A stretch of DNA of 64,000 bases from Solwaraspora sp. WMMD1047 (lineage in GTDB: Bacteria; Actinomycetota; Actinomycetes; Mycobacteriales; Micromonosporaceae): assembly GCF_029626155.1 (NCBI RefSeq), contig NZ_JARUBL010000001.1, forward strand, positions 6,166,501 to 6,230,500, given 5' to 3'. A model generated the notes under the pieces. It was not told where the DNA came from, ran no database searches, and was given only the letters and a program-made list of their open reading frames with translations. Every line of letters begins with the position of its first letter. Position 1 is the stretch's first letter. The translations under genes were made by a program, and so were the position numbers. Below are positions 50,236 through 58,969 of this stretch, one piece after another.

Positions 50236-51542
50236 CGGGCGCCTCCCGGGATGATCTCGACGGCGGCCCGGCGGTGGGGCAGCAGCGTCGCCGCGGCGGC
50301 CCGGATCTGCGCCTCGGTTACCTCACCGACCAGCCGGGGCAGCTCGTTGATCAGTCCTGGTTCGCCGCGCTGCTGTTCCAGGACCGCCATCTGCAGGACC
50401 CGGCCGAGCACCGCGTCGGTGTCGCGCAGCAGGTGGGTCGCCATCCGGGCCTGGGTCCGGGCCAGCTCACCCTCGGTGAGCCCCTCGGTGGCGAGCCGGT
50501 CCAGCTCCTCGGCGACCGTGCCGAGCACCTTCTCCGCGTCGCCGCCCGGCGGCAGATGCGCCTGCAGGAGCAGGGCGGTCGGGTCCCGCACGTCGAACGG
50601 GTCGCCCATGAAGCCGACGTACCCGCCGATGCTCGTCACCACCCGGTCCCGCTGCACCAGGCGCTCGACCAGCCGGGACGCCTCGCCGTCGGTGAGCACC
50701 TCGGCCAGCACCACGTACGGCAGGTAGTCCGCGAACGCGCCGATCGGGTCCGGCACCCGCCAGGCGCTGGCCACGGCCGGCAGCGGCGCCAGCCGGTCGG
50801 TGATCGTCGCCCGGCGTTCGGTGGTCAGGTCGGGCTCGGCGAAGTCGGGCCGGGCCGGCGCCGGTCGGGCCGGCACGTCACCGAAGTGCCGCTCGATGAG
50901 CGCCATCGTGCCGGCCACGTCGAGGTCGCCGCCGACCGACAACACCGCGTTGCCGCAGGCGTAGTAGCGGTCGAAGAAGTCGGTGGCGTCCGCCACCGTG
51001 GCGCCTTCCAGGTCGTCGAAGGAGCCGTACCCGTCGTGCGCGTTCGGGAAGGTGCCGAAGAGCACCGGTGGCAGGTTCAGCCAGGGGAACCCGCCGTACG
51101 GGCGGTTGAGCACGTTCACCCGGATCTCCTCCTTGACCACGTCGACCTGGTTGCGCAGGTTCTCCTCGGTCAGCCGGGGGCCGCGCATCCGGTCCGCCTC
51201 CAGGAACAGCGCCCGCTCCAGGGCGTTGCTCGGCAGCGTCTCGAAGTAGTCGGTGTAGTCCAGGTGGGTGGAGCCGTTGAAGGTCCCGCCGGCCCCCTGC
51301 ACGTACCGGAAGTGGGCCAGCTTCTCCAGGTTCTCCGAGCCCTGGAACATCAGGTGCTCGAAGAGGTGCGCGAAGCCGGTGCGCCCCTCCGGTTCCGAGC
51401 GGATGCCGACGTCGTAGACGACGGCCACCCCGATGACCGGGGCACTGCGATCGGGTGTCAGGACCACCCGTAGGCCGTTGTCGAGGGTGAACCGTTCGAC
51501 CGCGTACTTGGTCGCTGGAATTCTGGATCTCCGGGCCGCCAC
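50232..51542 (-). CDS. M16-family zinc protease, catalytic subunit
   Basis: 436 residues from GTG 51542 (an ATG at 51569 is in frame upstream). The inverted zinc motif is present: GRTGFAHLFEHLMFQGSENL (H-x-x-E-H, with the third ligand Glu about 76 residues later in VDVVKEEIRVN). FTLDNGLRVVLTPDRSAPVI precedes it. With the M16-like gene downstream it forms the usual active/inactive pair. It is divergent from nothing nearby and is the first gene of the M16-M16-nudC unit. Confidence 0.95.
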   Translation of the reverse strand: MAARRSRIPATKYAVERFTLDNGLRVVLTPDRSAPVIGVAVVYDVGIRSEPEGRTGFAHLFEHLMFQGSENLEKLAHFRYVQGAGGTFNGSTHLDYTDYFETLPSNALERALFLEADRMRGPRLTEENLRNQVDVVKEEIRVNVLNRPYGGFPWLNLPPVLFGTFPNAHDGYGSFDDLEGATVADATDFFDRYYACGNAVLSVGGDLDVAGTMALIERHFGDVPARPAPARPDFAEPDLTTERRATITDRLAPLPAVASAWRVPDPIGAFADYLPYVVLAEVLTDGEASRLVERLVQRDRVVTSIGGYVGFMGDPFDVRDPTALLLQAHLPPGGDAEKVLGTVAEELDRLATEGLTEGELARTQARMATHLLRDTDAVLGRVLQMAVLEQQRGEPGLINELPRLVGEVTEAQIRAAAATLLPHRRAAVEIIPGGAR

Positions 51543-51629
51543 GGTGACGACCCTAGCGCGTCGCCGCATCCCCGGTGCCACCCCGCGAGACTGCGGCCTG
51601 CGGATTCACCATCCGCCCCAGCCATCCGG

Positions 51630-52547
51630 TCAGGCCGGACGGACCGAGGCGAGGGTGTCCGCGACGAGGTGGTCGAGGTGGCCGTGGGTGTCCGGGATCG
51701 AGATGTAGAGGATCGCCGCGTTCGGGCCGCCCATGTCGATGCAGGCGACCCCGGCCAGCTCGCTGGTGGCTCGCAACCCCGGCAGGCTGAAGTGCAGCCG
51801 GAAGACGGTCACCCAGGCCGGCCGACCGGCCAGTGTGGTCAACTCGTCGCGGAGCAGGTCCATCCGGTTCGGCTGCGGGTAGTACTCGCCGCGCACGTCG
51901 CCGGCGACCCGGCGACCGACGCACTCCAGGTCCAGCACGAACGCGTCGTTGGTGGCGGCCGGCACAGCCGCCGACAGGATCGAGGCGTGGTAGTCGCTGT
52001 ACCCGTTGTAGGCGGCCTCGGTGACGAAGTGCTGCCCCACCTTGTACGGCACCTGCAGGCTGCCGGCGTTCCAGACCCGGTTCCAGTCCTGCCAGGGCGG
52101 GCCGTACGCGGCGTAGGAGATGCCCGCCTCGGCGTCCACGGTCCGGGATCCGGCCGGCGGCACCGGCCCGGACCGGGGCGGGGCCGGCGCGGTTCGGTCA
52201 GGTGCGGGTGCCCCCGGCGGGGTGTTCGGCGGCGGGCACAGCCGGGCCAGTGGCGGCCGGACGTCGACCGGCCGGTCGGGACGGTCGCGGAACGGGTCGA
52301 CGTCACCACCGAGCACCAGCGCGAGAACCACTACCAGCCCGGCGGCGAGCAGCGCCCCGGCCGCGCCACCGAACCACCACAGCAGCCGCCGATCCCGCGC
52401 CGACCGGTCCGGCGGCGGTGGCGGCGGCGGCGGACCGGGGTGGCCGGTCGGCGCCGGTTCGGGGGTGGTCAACCTGGTGACCGGCCCGGCCGCCCACGCC
52501 GACCCGGCCGTGGGCCGGGATCGCGGGGGCGGCAATGACTCGGACAT
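51630..52547 (-). CDS. Membrane-anchored extracytoplasmic protein with Pro-rich N-terminus
   Basis: 305 residues, ATG 52547. The cytosolic N-terminal ~50 residues are Pro-rich (PTGHPG followed by eight Pro), then comes one helix (LLWWFGGAAGALLAAGLVVV). Outside is a Pro-rich linker and a ~170-residue domain (SYAAYGPPWQDWNRVWNAGS, then VTEAAYNGYSDYHASILSAA). One Cys in LDLECVGRR and one in GVACIDMGG may pair. I know no catalytic site. Similar proteins are common in Micromonospora relatives without assigned role. Confidence 0.82.
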   Translation of the reverse strand: MSESLPPPRSRPTAGSAWAAGPVTRLTTPEPAPTGHPGPPPPPPPPDRSARDRRLLWWFGGAAGALLAAGLVVVLALVLGGDVDPFRDRPDRPVDVRPPLARLCPPPNTPPGAPAPDRTAPAPPRSGPVPPAGSRTVDAEAGISYAAYGPPWQDWNRVWNAGSLQVPYKVGQHFVTEAAYNGYSDYHASILSAAVPAATNDAFVLDLECVGRRVAGDVRGEYYPQPNRMDLLRDELTTLAGRPAWVTVFRLHFSLPGLRATSELAGVACIDMGGPNAAILYISIPDTHGHLDHLVADTLASVRPA

Positions 52548-52585
52548 CCCCACCAGTGAACACCACCGCCGCGGTCGGCGAGCGG

Positions 52586-52789
52586 TCAGCTACCGGTCGA
52601 GACCGGCTCGCCGACGGGCGGCTCGGGCACCGGGGCGCGCATCTCCAGCACCGTCGGCCGGCGCGGCTCGGCGGTGCCGTCGTACCAGGGGGCGAAGACC
52701 GCGATCAGGGCCAGCAGCAGGCCGGTGGCGGCCAGGGCGAGCACCACCAGGAGCTCCCGCGCCGTCCCCGGGGCAGCGCGAACCACCAT
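52586..52789 (-). CDS. Small single-pass membrane protein
   Basis: 67 residues, ATG 52789 after GGGAGGTCGG. The hydrophobic helix ELLVVLALAATGLLLALIAV is followed by FAPWYDGTA and an acidic/Pro-rich tail (VPEPPVGEPVSTGS). Start and composition are convincing. No family recognised. It lies 38 bases upstream of the membrane-anchored protein gene and is likely transcribed with it. Confidence 0.78.
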   Translation of the reverse strand: MVVRAAPGTARELLVVLALAATGLLLALIAVFAPWYDGTAEPRRPTVLEMRAPVPEPPVGEPVSTGS

Positions 52790-53091
52790 GCCGACCTCCC
52801 CCAACCGCCATCGGCCGTACGCCGGCCGTCGGCCCCGATTTACCGCAACCTTCATCGATCGCGGTACCCCCGCCGGGCCCGGGGTTCCCCCCACCGGTCC
52901 CGGCGGTATAAGGATTCCGCACCGCCGGTCCCGACACAGTCGCCCTTCGGACCCAATGAGGTGAACTGATGGCTGCGACTCATGGGCCGCACAGCCGGCG
53001 GGTCGTTGCGTCGGCCCGGCCACCGGTCCAGATATCGACCGGTGGCCCCGTTCGACTGGTGGCCCGCCGCGCCGGCCGGCACCATGGACGG
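52790..53091. other. 302-base intergenic promoter region
   Basis: Between divergent genes. A TATAAG element at 52907-52912 fits a -10 box for the plus-strand gene. From ATG 52969, preceded by AGGTGA, a frame runs into the gene at 53092 and could be an N-terminal extension of 41 Arg-rich residues. Otherwise no feature is seen. Confidence 0.5.
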
Positions 53092-53493
53092 GTGATCTCC
53101 CGCGACCTGGCCAGCCGGCTCCGCGACGCCGGCCTGGTCTGGAAGCCGGCCTCCGGCGACCAGTTCACCGTCCCGGACCGGGACCTGGACGACGTGTTCG
53201 TGCTCAGCGACATGACAGTCGAGCTGCACGACCTGCCGGACGGCCCGGTACTCGGCTTCAACGGCACCACCGAGTGGGCGCTCGACGACCTCGCTCAGGA
53301 GGAGGCGCTCTGGCTGCCCCGGGAGGATCAGCTACGCACCCTGCTCGGTGGCACCTTCCAGCGGCTGGAACGCCACCGGGACGGCTACCGGCTGCTGCTC
53401 CACCTGCCCGACGGCCCGGCCGAGACCACCGCGGCCAGCCCGGCGGAGGCGTACGGCGAAGGGCTGCTCCTGCTCATCCAGCGCACGCACTGA
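53092..53493 (+). CDS. Conserved hypothetical protein of actinomycetes
   Basis: 133 residues from GTG 53092 (V-I-S-R-D-L-A-S-R-L). Compact alpha/beta sequence with DRDLDDVFVLSDMTVELHDL, GFNGTTEWALDDLAQEEALW and LPREDQLRTLLGGTFQRLER. It resembles proteins often auto-annotated as pilus-assembly CpaE in Micromonospora, a name I consider unreliable. ATG 52969 is in frame upstream with a decent Shine-Dalgarno, but its extra 41 residues look non-conserved. No membrane segment. Confidence 0.78.
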   Translation: MISRDLASRLRDAGLVWKPASGDQFTVPDRDLDDVFVLSDMTVELHDLPDGPVLGFNGTTEWALDDLAQEEALWLPREDQLRTLLGGTFQRLERHRDGYRLLLHLPDGPAETTAASPAEAYGEGLLLLIQRTH

Positions 53494-53540
53494 CGACGCC
53501 CGACCGCCGGGTCGGCTCGCCGCCGGTCGGCAAACGAGAC

Positions 53541-53572
53541 CGCGCCGTCGCCCCGGTCGGGGCGACGGCGCG
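53541..53572. terminator. Convergent terminator hairpin
   Basis: CGCGCCGTCGCCCC (53541-53554) pairs perfectly with GGGGCGACGGCGCG (53559-53572), loop GGTC, between the hypothetical gene and the RNA helicase. Confidence 0.85.
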
Positions 53573-53593
53573 GCGGCGAGTCAGCTACGGCGA

Positions 53594-54928
53594 TCAGGCC
53601 GGCTGCCGGCGGGGCCGGCGCGGGCGGCGCGGCCGCCCGGAGGCCCGGTGGGCCGGCCGGCCGGCGGCCGGCGGCGCCGGGGCGGCGACCGTCACCGGCA
53701 CGCCGGACGGCACCCGGGCACCGGTCATCCGGACCAGTTCCTCGTCGCCCGGGCGGACCCGGGCGAGTTCCGGCTCGATCCCGGCGATCCGCATCAGCCG
53801 GGCGACGTCCCGCCGCTGGTCGGGCAGGACCAGGGTGACCACCGCACCGGCCTCGCCGGCTCGGGCGGTCCGGCCGCCCCGGTGCAGGTAGTCCTTCGCC
53901 TCGGTCGGCGGGTCGACGTTGACCACCATGTCGAGGCCGTCCACGTGGATGCCCCGGGCCGCCACGTCGGTGGCGACCAGGGCGGTCACCTGCCCGGTGC
54001 GGAACTGCTCCAGGATCCGGGACCGCTGCGGCTGCGACTTGCCGCCGTGCAGGGCCGCCGCGCGTACCCCGCTGGCGAGCAGTTGGCGGGCCAGCCGGTC
54101 GGCCCGGTGCTTGGTGCCCATGAACAGGATGGTCCGGCCGTCGCGGGCCGCGATCTGGGTCAGCGCGGCCGGCTTGTCGGCCGCCTCCACATGCAACACG
54201 TGGTGGGTCATGGCGGTCACCGTGGCGGTGGTCGGGTCGACCGAGTGCGACACCGGGTCGGTCAGGAACCGCCGGACCAGCCGATCGACCCCACGGTCCA
54301 GAGTGGCCGAGAAGAGCATCCGCTGCCCGCCCGCCGCCACCTGCTCCAGCAGGGTGGTGACCTGCGGCAGGAAACCCATGTCGGCCATCTGGTCGGCCTC
54401 GTCCAGCACGGTCACGGCCACCTGGTCCAGCCGGCAGTCGCCCCGGTTGATCAGATCGTGCAGCCGGCCCGGGGTGGCGACCACCACCTCGGCGCCGGCC
54501 CGCAGGGCGTCCGCCTGCCGCTGCAGCGAGAGACCGCCGACGACGGTTGCGCAGCGCAGGTTCACCGCCCGGGCGTACGGGGCGAGCGCGCTTGTCACCT
54601 GCTGGGCCAGTTCCCGGGTCGGGACCAGCACCAGGGCCAGCGGCCGACCCGGTCGGCCGCGCTGGCCGGCGGTGCGGGACAGCAGCGGCAGGCCGAAGGC
54701 GAGCGTCTTGCCGGAGCCGGTCCTCCCGCGGCCCAGCACGTCCCGCCCGGCGAGCGAGTCCGGCAGGGTGGCCGCCTGGATCGGGAACGGCGCGCTGATC
54801 CCGTTGGCCGCCAACGCGGCGTGCAGGCCGGGGGCGAGCGGCGCGTCGGCGAACGACTCGATCGGCGGCGCGCCGGGAGTCCGGGAACCGGGAGTCCGGG
54901 AAACGGTGGAGCTACGGGCACGGGTCAC
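53594..54928 (-). CDS. DEAD-box RNA helicase
   Basis: 444 residues, GTG 54928. Complete DEAD-box set: Q motif SFADAPLAPGLHAALAANGI with PFPIQ, motif I GRGRTGSGKTLAF, Ia VPTRELAQQV, motif II VLDEADQM (D-E-A-D), III FSATL, V DVAARGIHVDGLD and VI HRGGRTARAGEAG. The C-terminus is basic (RPRRPRRPRRQPA), useful for RNA binding. It sits about 200 bases after a cold-shock gene in the same orientation, a frequent pairing, so it may be cold-induced. The Shine-Dalgarno is weak. Confidence 0.95.
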   Translation of the reverse strand: MTRARSSTVSRTPGSRTPGAPPIESFADAPLAPGLHAALAANGISAPFPIQAATLPDSLAGRDVLGRGRTGSGKTLAFGLPLLSRTAGQRGRPGRPLALVLVPTRELAQQVTSALAPYARAVNLRCATVVGGLSLQRQADALRAGAEVVVATPGRLHDLINRGDCRLDQVAVTVLDEADQMADMGFLPQVTTLLEQVAAGGQRMLFSATLDRGVDRLVRRFLTDPVSHSVDPTTATVTAMTHHVLHVEAADKPAALTQIAARDGRTILFMGTKHRADRLARQLLASGVRAAALHGGKSQPQRSRILEQFRTGQVTALVATDVAARGIHVDGLDMVVNVDPPTEAKDYLHRGGRTARAGEAGAVVTLVLPDQRRDVARLMRIAGIEPELARVRPGDEELVRMTGARVPSGVPVTVAAPAPPAAGRPAHRASGRPRRPRRPRRQPA

Positions 54929-55124
54929 GGGTGGTGCCTTTCCTCGCCAGCGGCACGTGTCGAGGAAGGCGCCCGGCGGCCAGTGGCCACCGGCGGCGCT
55001 GCCGCGGGCGGGTTGCCGCCGGCGGTCGCAAGCACGGACCGGAAGAAGTACGCGGGCGTCGGCCCGCGCCGCTGCTGCGGCGCGGGCCGACCGCGTCGCC
55101 ACGCCCGACGGGCGTGGGGTGGAA

Positions 55125-55328
55125 TCAGAGCGGGCGGATGTTCTCCGCCTGCGGGCCCTTCTGGCCCTGGGTCACCTCGAACTCGACCCGCTGGTTCTCG
55201 TCCAGGCTGCGGTAGCCGGAGGACTGGATCGCGGAGAAGTGGGCGAAGACGTCAGCGCCGCCGCCGTCCGGGGTGATGAAGCCGAAGCCCTTGTCGGCGT
55301 TGAACCACTTCACGGTGCCAATTGCCAT
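55125..55328 (-). CDS. Cold-shock protein (CspA family)
   Basis: 67 residues, ATG 55328 with AAGGAGA ten bases upstream. Single OB-fold domain with both RNP motifs: [17 protein letters not shown] (RNP1 KGFGFI) and [10 protein letters not shown] (RNP2 VFAHF). End [16 protein letters not shown] is typical of actinobacterial Csp. It acts as an RNA chaperone. The leader is long and structured (hairpin 55455-55482, direct repeats 55494-55528), consistent with post-transcriptional control. Confidence 0.96.
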   Translation of the reverse strand: MAIGTVKWFNADKGFGFITPDGGGADVFAHFSAIQSSGYRSLDENQRVEFEVTQGQKGPQAENIRPL

Positions 55329-55454
55329 GTGTTTCGTCTCCTTGACGGAACGCTCGGACCCGCACCTGCTGCGGACCGAAAATCTCTCCGCGGGTTTCCG
55401 CGGATCGGTGTCGCCCTGGTCGCCCCGCCCGGAGAACTCCGGACACAACAAAGA

Positions 55455-55482
55455 GCGCCTGTGGTCACAATCCCACAGGCGC
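55455..55482 (-). terminator. Hairpin upstream of csp, downstream of adnB
   Basis: GCGCCTGTGG (55455-55464) pairs with CCACAGGCGC (55473-55482). On the minus strand it is followed by TCTTTGTTGT, a weak T-rich tract. It may terminate the adnAB transcript or act within the csp leader. Confidence 0.55.
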
Positions 55483-55493
55483 ACACAGAGTGT

Positions 55494-55528
55494 CTGGGAA
55501 GCAAAACTGTCCCTGGGAACCAAAACTG
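55494..55528. repeat. 16-bp direct repeats upstream of csp
   Basis: CTGGGAAGCAAAACTG (55494-55509) and CTGGGAACCAAAACTG (55513-55528) differ at one base and are spaced by 19 bases. On the minus strand they lie between adnB and csp and could be regulator sites in the csp promoter. Confidence 0.75.
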
Positions 55529-55570
55529 CAACGCGGCAACCATAGCACAGCTGATCTCGTACCGGTCGAC

Positions 55571-58500
55571 TCAGTCCGTCGCGGCCTCGGGCAGACCGGC
55601 CACCAGCGCGGCCAGCCCGTCGGCGTCGAGCAGGTCGGCCGGCCGGACGGTGGCCCCCTCCCGCACGTAGTGGAAGGCGGCCCGGACCTGCTCGACCGGC
55701 ACCCCGGCGAGCTCCGCCCAGGCCAGCCGGTACGCGGCGAGCTGCACCGCGGCGGCGCTCGCCTCGTCACCGGCGGGCCGCCGACCGGTCTTCCAGTCGA
55801 CCACGTCGTAGCGGCCGGCCGGGCCGGCGAACACCGCGTCCATCCGGCCCCGCACCACCACCCCGGCCACCATCGTGGCGAACGGCACCTCCACCTCCAC
55901 CGGCACCCGGTCGGCCCACTCGCTGGCCAGGAACCGCTCCTGCAGCTCGGCGAGGGTGTCGTCCGGCGCGGCGTTCTCGTCGGCGGCGCCGGGCAGCTCG
56001 TCCACGTCGAGCAGCCGGCCGGCGCCGAACCGCTGCTCCAACCAGGCGTGGAAGGCGGTGCCACGGCGGGCGTACGGGTCCGGGCGGGCCGGCAGCGGGC
56101 GGCGCAGCGTCCGGGCGAGCCCGACCGGGTCACGCCGCAGCGCGACCAGCTGCGAGACGGAGAGCTGGCCGGGCAGGGCCACCTCGACCGGGCCGGCGGG
56201 TCGGCCCTGCCGCTCCCGCTCCGCGAGCAGCAGCTCCGCCTCCCGCCGCCACCGCCAGGCATCCCCCGTTGTCGCGGGTGGGTCCGGGACCGCCGGGACG
56301 TCGGCGATCGCCTGGCGGACCAGGGCCGCCGCCTCGGCCATCACCGGTCGGCGGGGACCCAGCGGGTCCGCCGGCCACTCGGCGCGCGGCACCAGCTGCG
56401 CCATCGGATTGCCGGTGTCCCCGGCCGGTTCGGACGCCCAGACGTCGATCACCAGGCCGGCCGGCTGGCCGGACCCGCCGGTCGGCGTGGCGGCGAGGCA
56501 GTGGTCGTAGATCTCGCGCAGGAAGACCGAGGGGCCGCGCGGCTGCTTCACCCCGTCGCCCCACCAGTAGCCGGAGCAGAGCAGCAGCCGCCGGGGCCGG
56601 GTCACCGCCACGTACGCCAGCCGCCGCTCCTCCCGCTCGTCGTGGGCCCGCCACTGGCCGGTGAAGGCGGCCAGCGCGCGGGCCACCCCCTTCTGGTCGT
56701 CCGCCGGGTCCAGATCGAGCACCGGCAGCCCGGCGGCGTCGCCGCGCAGCGGGAACGGCAGCACGCCGAGCCCCTGCAGGTAGTGGTCCGAGCCCCGAAC
56801 CAGCCCCGGCCACACCCCGCGGGTCAGCCCGGCCACCGCCACCACGTCCCACTCCAGCCCCTTGGCGGCGTGCGCGGTCAGCACCTGCACCGCGCCCTCG
56901 ACCACCTCGACCTCGCCCGGGGTCAGGCCGCGTTCCTCGTCCTCGGCGGCGGCCAGGAAGGCCAGGAAGCTGGCGAGCGAGGCGCTGCCCGACTCGTTGG
57001 CGAACCGGGCGGCCACGTCGCCGAGCGCGTCCAGGTGGCCCCGGGCGAGACCGCCGTCGCCGCCCCGGCCGTCCCGACCGGCGCGTACCGCCACCTCGAC
57101 GTCCAGCCCGGTGGTCCGCTCGACGTCCGCGACCAGGTCCGGCAGCGGCTGGTCCAGCCGGTGCCGCAGCAGGCCGAGTTCCCGGCCGTACGCGCGCAGC
57201 CGGGCATAACCCTCGGCCGAGTACGCCTGCGCCGCGCCGAGGTCAGCCAGCGCCTCGACCAGGGTCGCCTCGTCGAGCACGTCGGGGGCGATCTCCGGTT
57301 CGTCGTCGCCGTCGGCGGAGCGGGGCAGTTCCCGGCGGGCCCGGGCGATCGCCACCGCCCGCCTGTGCAGGGCCACCAGGTCCCGGGGGCCGATCCGCCA
57401 CCGGGCGCCGGTCAGCAACCGCAGCAGCGAGGCGCCGTCGGTCGGGTCGGCCAGCACCCGCAGGGTGCAGACCACGTCCCGGACCTCCGGGGTGTCCAGC
57501 AGCCCGCCGAGGCCGACCACCTCGACCGGCAGCCCGCGCGCCCGCAGGGCCGCCTCGATGGCCGGGATCTGGCTGCGCAGCCGGACCAGCACGGCGCTGG
57601 TCGGGCGGCGTTCCAGCGGAATCTGTTCGGGCAGCGCGTCGGGCATGCCGGCCGCGCCCCGCCACCCGCTGAGCATGCTCTGCGCGATCCACCCCGCCTC
57701 GTCGGCGTACGTGGGCAGCAGGGCGCAGTGCACGGTGCCGGCGGCCGACCCGCCCGGGGTCCGGCCCGGGATCGGGTCGGCCACCCGGAACGCGGCGGCG
57801 AGTTCGGCGACCTGGGCACCGGCTGCTCGCAGCGGGGCGGAGAGCCGGTTGGCCACCCCCAGGATCTCCGGCCGGTTGCGCCAGCTGGTGGTGAGGGTCA
57901 GTACCGGGGCCGGCTCGGTCGGGGAGCGGGTGAACTGGCCGGGGAAGCGGTCCAGGGTGCCGGCGCTGGCGCCCCGCCAGCCGTAGATGGACTGGCACGG
58001 GTCGCCGACCGCGGTGACCGGATGCCCGTCGCCGTAGAGCGCGCGCAGCAGGACCGCCTGGGCGTGGCTGGTGTCCTGGTACTCGTCGAGCAGGATCACC
58101 CGGTAGCGGGCCCGTTCGATCGCGCCGACCTCCGGGTGGTCGCGGGCGACCCGGGCGGCGCGGGCCACCTGGTCGCCGAAGTCCATCGCCTCGAAGTCGT
58201 GTTTGCGCTGGTCGTAGGCGCGGACCAGGGGCAGCAGCCGGAGCCGGCCGTGCTGGATGCCGAGCACCTTGCGGACGTCGGCGTAGACCTTGCCGGGCCG
58301 GGACTGCACGGCGGCGAAGAACCGGCCGGTCCAGGCTGCCAGGTCGTCCGGCTCGACCAGGTGCTCGGCCAGCTCGGCGGCGAGCGCCAGCACCGCGTCG
58401 GTGACCGTGCTGGGCATCCGGTCCACCCCGGACATGTCGCCGTCGTAGTTGCGTACCAGCAGGTCGACGATCTGCCAGCGGGCCGCCTCGGTGAGCAGCC

Positions 58501-58969
58501 GGGTGGAGGGTTCGTAGCCGGCCCGCAGCCCGTGCTCGGTGACGACCCGGCCGGCGTACGAGTGGTAGGTCAGCACGGTGGGTTCGCCGCTGAGCAGGTC
58601 GCCGAGCGGGTCCCGGCCGTCCCGGCCGAGCCGCCGGACGAGTTGGTCCAGCCGGGTCCGGATCCGGTGCCCCAGCTCCCCGGCGGCCTTGCGGGTGAAG
58701 GTGAGGCCGAGGATCTGTTCGGGTCGGGCGTAGCCGTTGGCGACCAGCCAGACCACCCGGGCGGCCATCGTCTCGGTCTTGCCGGAGCCGGCGCCGGCCA
58801 CCACCAGCAGCGGTTCCACCGGCGCGGCGACGATCGCGGCCTGTTCCAGGGTGGGGGCGGGCAGCCGGAGCAGCTTGGCCAGCTCGATCGGGGTGTAGCG
58901 GGGGCCGGCGTCGGCCGCGCGCCGGGGCCTGGTCTCCTCGGCGAACAGGGAGGGCTGGGTCTGCGTCAT
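55571..58969 (-). CDS. adnB: AdnB-like helicase-nuclease subunit
   Basis: 1132 residues, ATG 58969 overlapping the adnA stop by 4 bp. N-terminal UvrD-like motor: motif [18 protein letters not shown], Ia [14 protein letters not shown], motif [64 protein letters not shown]. The C-terminal RecB-type nuclease domain has [12 protein letters not shown], then [18 protein letters not shown] and Q-L-A-A-Y. With AdnA it resects double-strand breaks in actinobacteria that use AdnAB. The length matches Rv3201c (~1100). Confidence 0.96.
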   Translation of the reverse strand: MTQTQPSLFAEETRPRRAADAGPRYTPIELAKLLRLPAPTLEQAAIVAAPVEPLLVVAGAGSGKTETMAARVVWLVANGYARPEQILGLTFTRKAAGELGHRIRTRLDQLVRRLGRDGRDPLGDLLSGEPTVLTYHSYAGRVVTEHGLRAGYEPSTRLLTEAARWQIVDLLVRNYDGDMSGVDRMPSTVTDAVLALAAELAEHLVEPDDLAAWTGRFFAAVQSRPGKVYADVRKVLGIQHGRLRLLPLVRAYDQRKHDFEAMDFGDQVARAARVARDHPEVGAIERARYRVILLDEYQDTSHAQAVLLRALYGDGHPVTAVGDPCQSIYGWRGASAGTLDRFPGQFTRSPTEPAPVLTLTTSWRNRPEILGVANRLSAPLRAAGAQVAELAAAFRVADPIPGRTPGGSAAGTVHCALLPTYADEAGWIAQSMLSGWRGAAGMPDALPEQIPLERRPTSAVLVRLRSQIPAIEAALRARGLPVEVVGLGGLLDTPEVRDVVCTLRVLADPTDGASLLRLLTGARWRIGPRDLVALHRRAVAIARARRELPRSADGDDEPEIAPDVLDEATLVEALADLGAAQAYSAEGYARLRAYGRELGLLRHRLDQPLPDLVADVERTTGLDVEVAVRAGRDGRGGDGGLARGHLDALGDVAARFANESGSASLASFLAFLAAAEDEERGLTPGEVEVVEGAVQVLTAHAAKGLEWDVVAVAGLTRGVWPGLVRGSDHYLQGLGVLPFPLRGDAAGLPVLDLDPADDQKGVARALAAFTGQWRAHDEREERRLAYVAVTRPRRLLLCSGYWWGDGVKQPRGPSVFLREIYDHCLAATPTGGSGQPAGLVIDVWASEPAGDTGNPMAQLVPRAEWPADPLGPRRPVMAEAAALVRQAIADVPAVPDPPATTGDAWRWRREAELLLAERERQGRPAGPVEVALPGQLSVSQLVALRRDPVGLARTLRRPLPARPDPYARRGTAFHAWLEQRFGAGRLLDVDELPGAADENAAPDDTLAELQERFLASEWADRVPVEVEVPFATMVAGVVVRGRMDAVFAGPAGRYDVVDWKTGRRPAGDEASAAAVQLAAYRLAWAELAGVPVEQVRAAFHYVREGATVRPADLLDADGLAALVAGLPEAATD

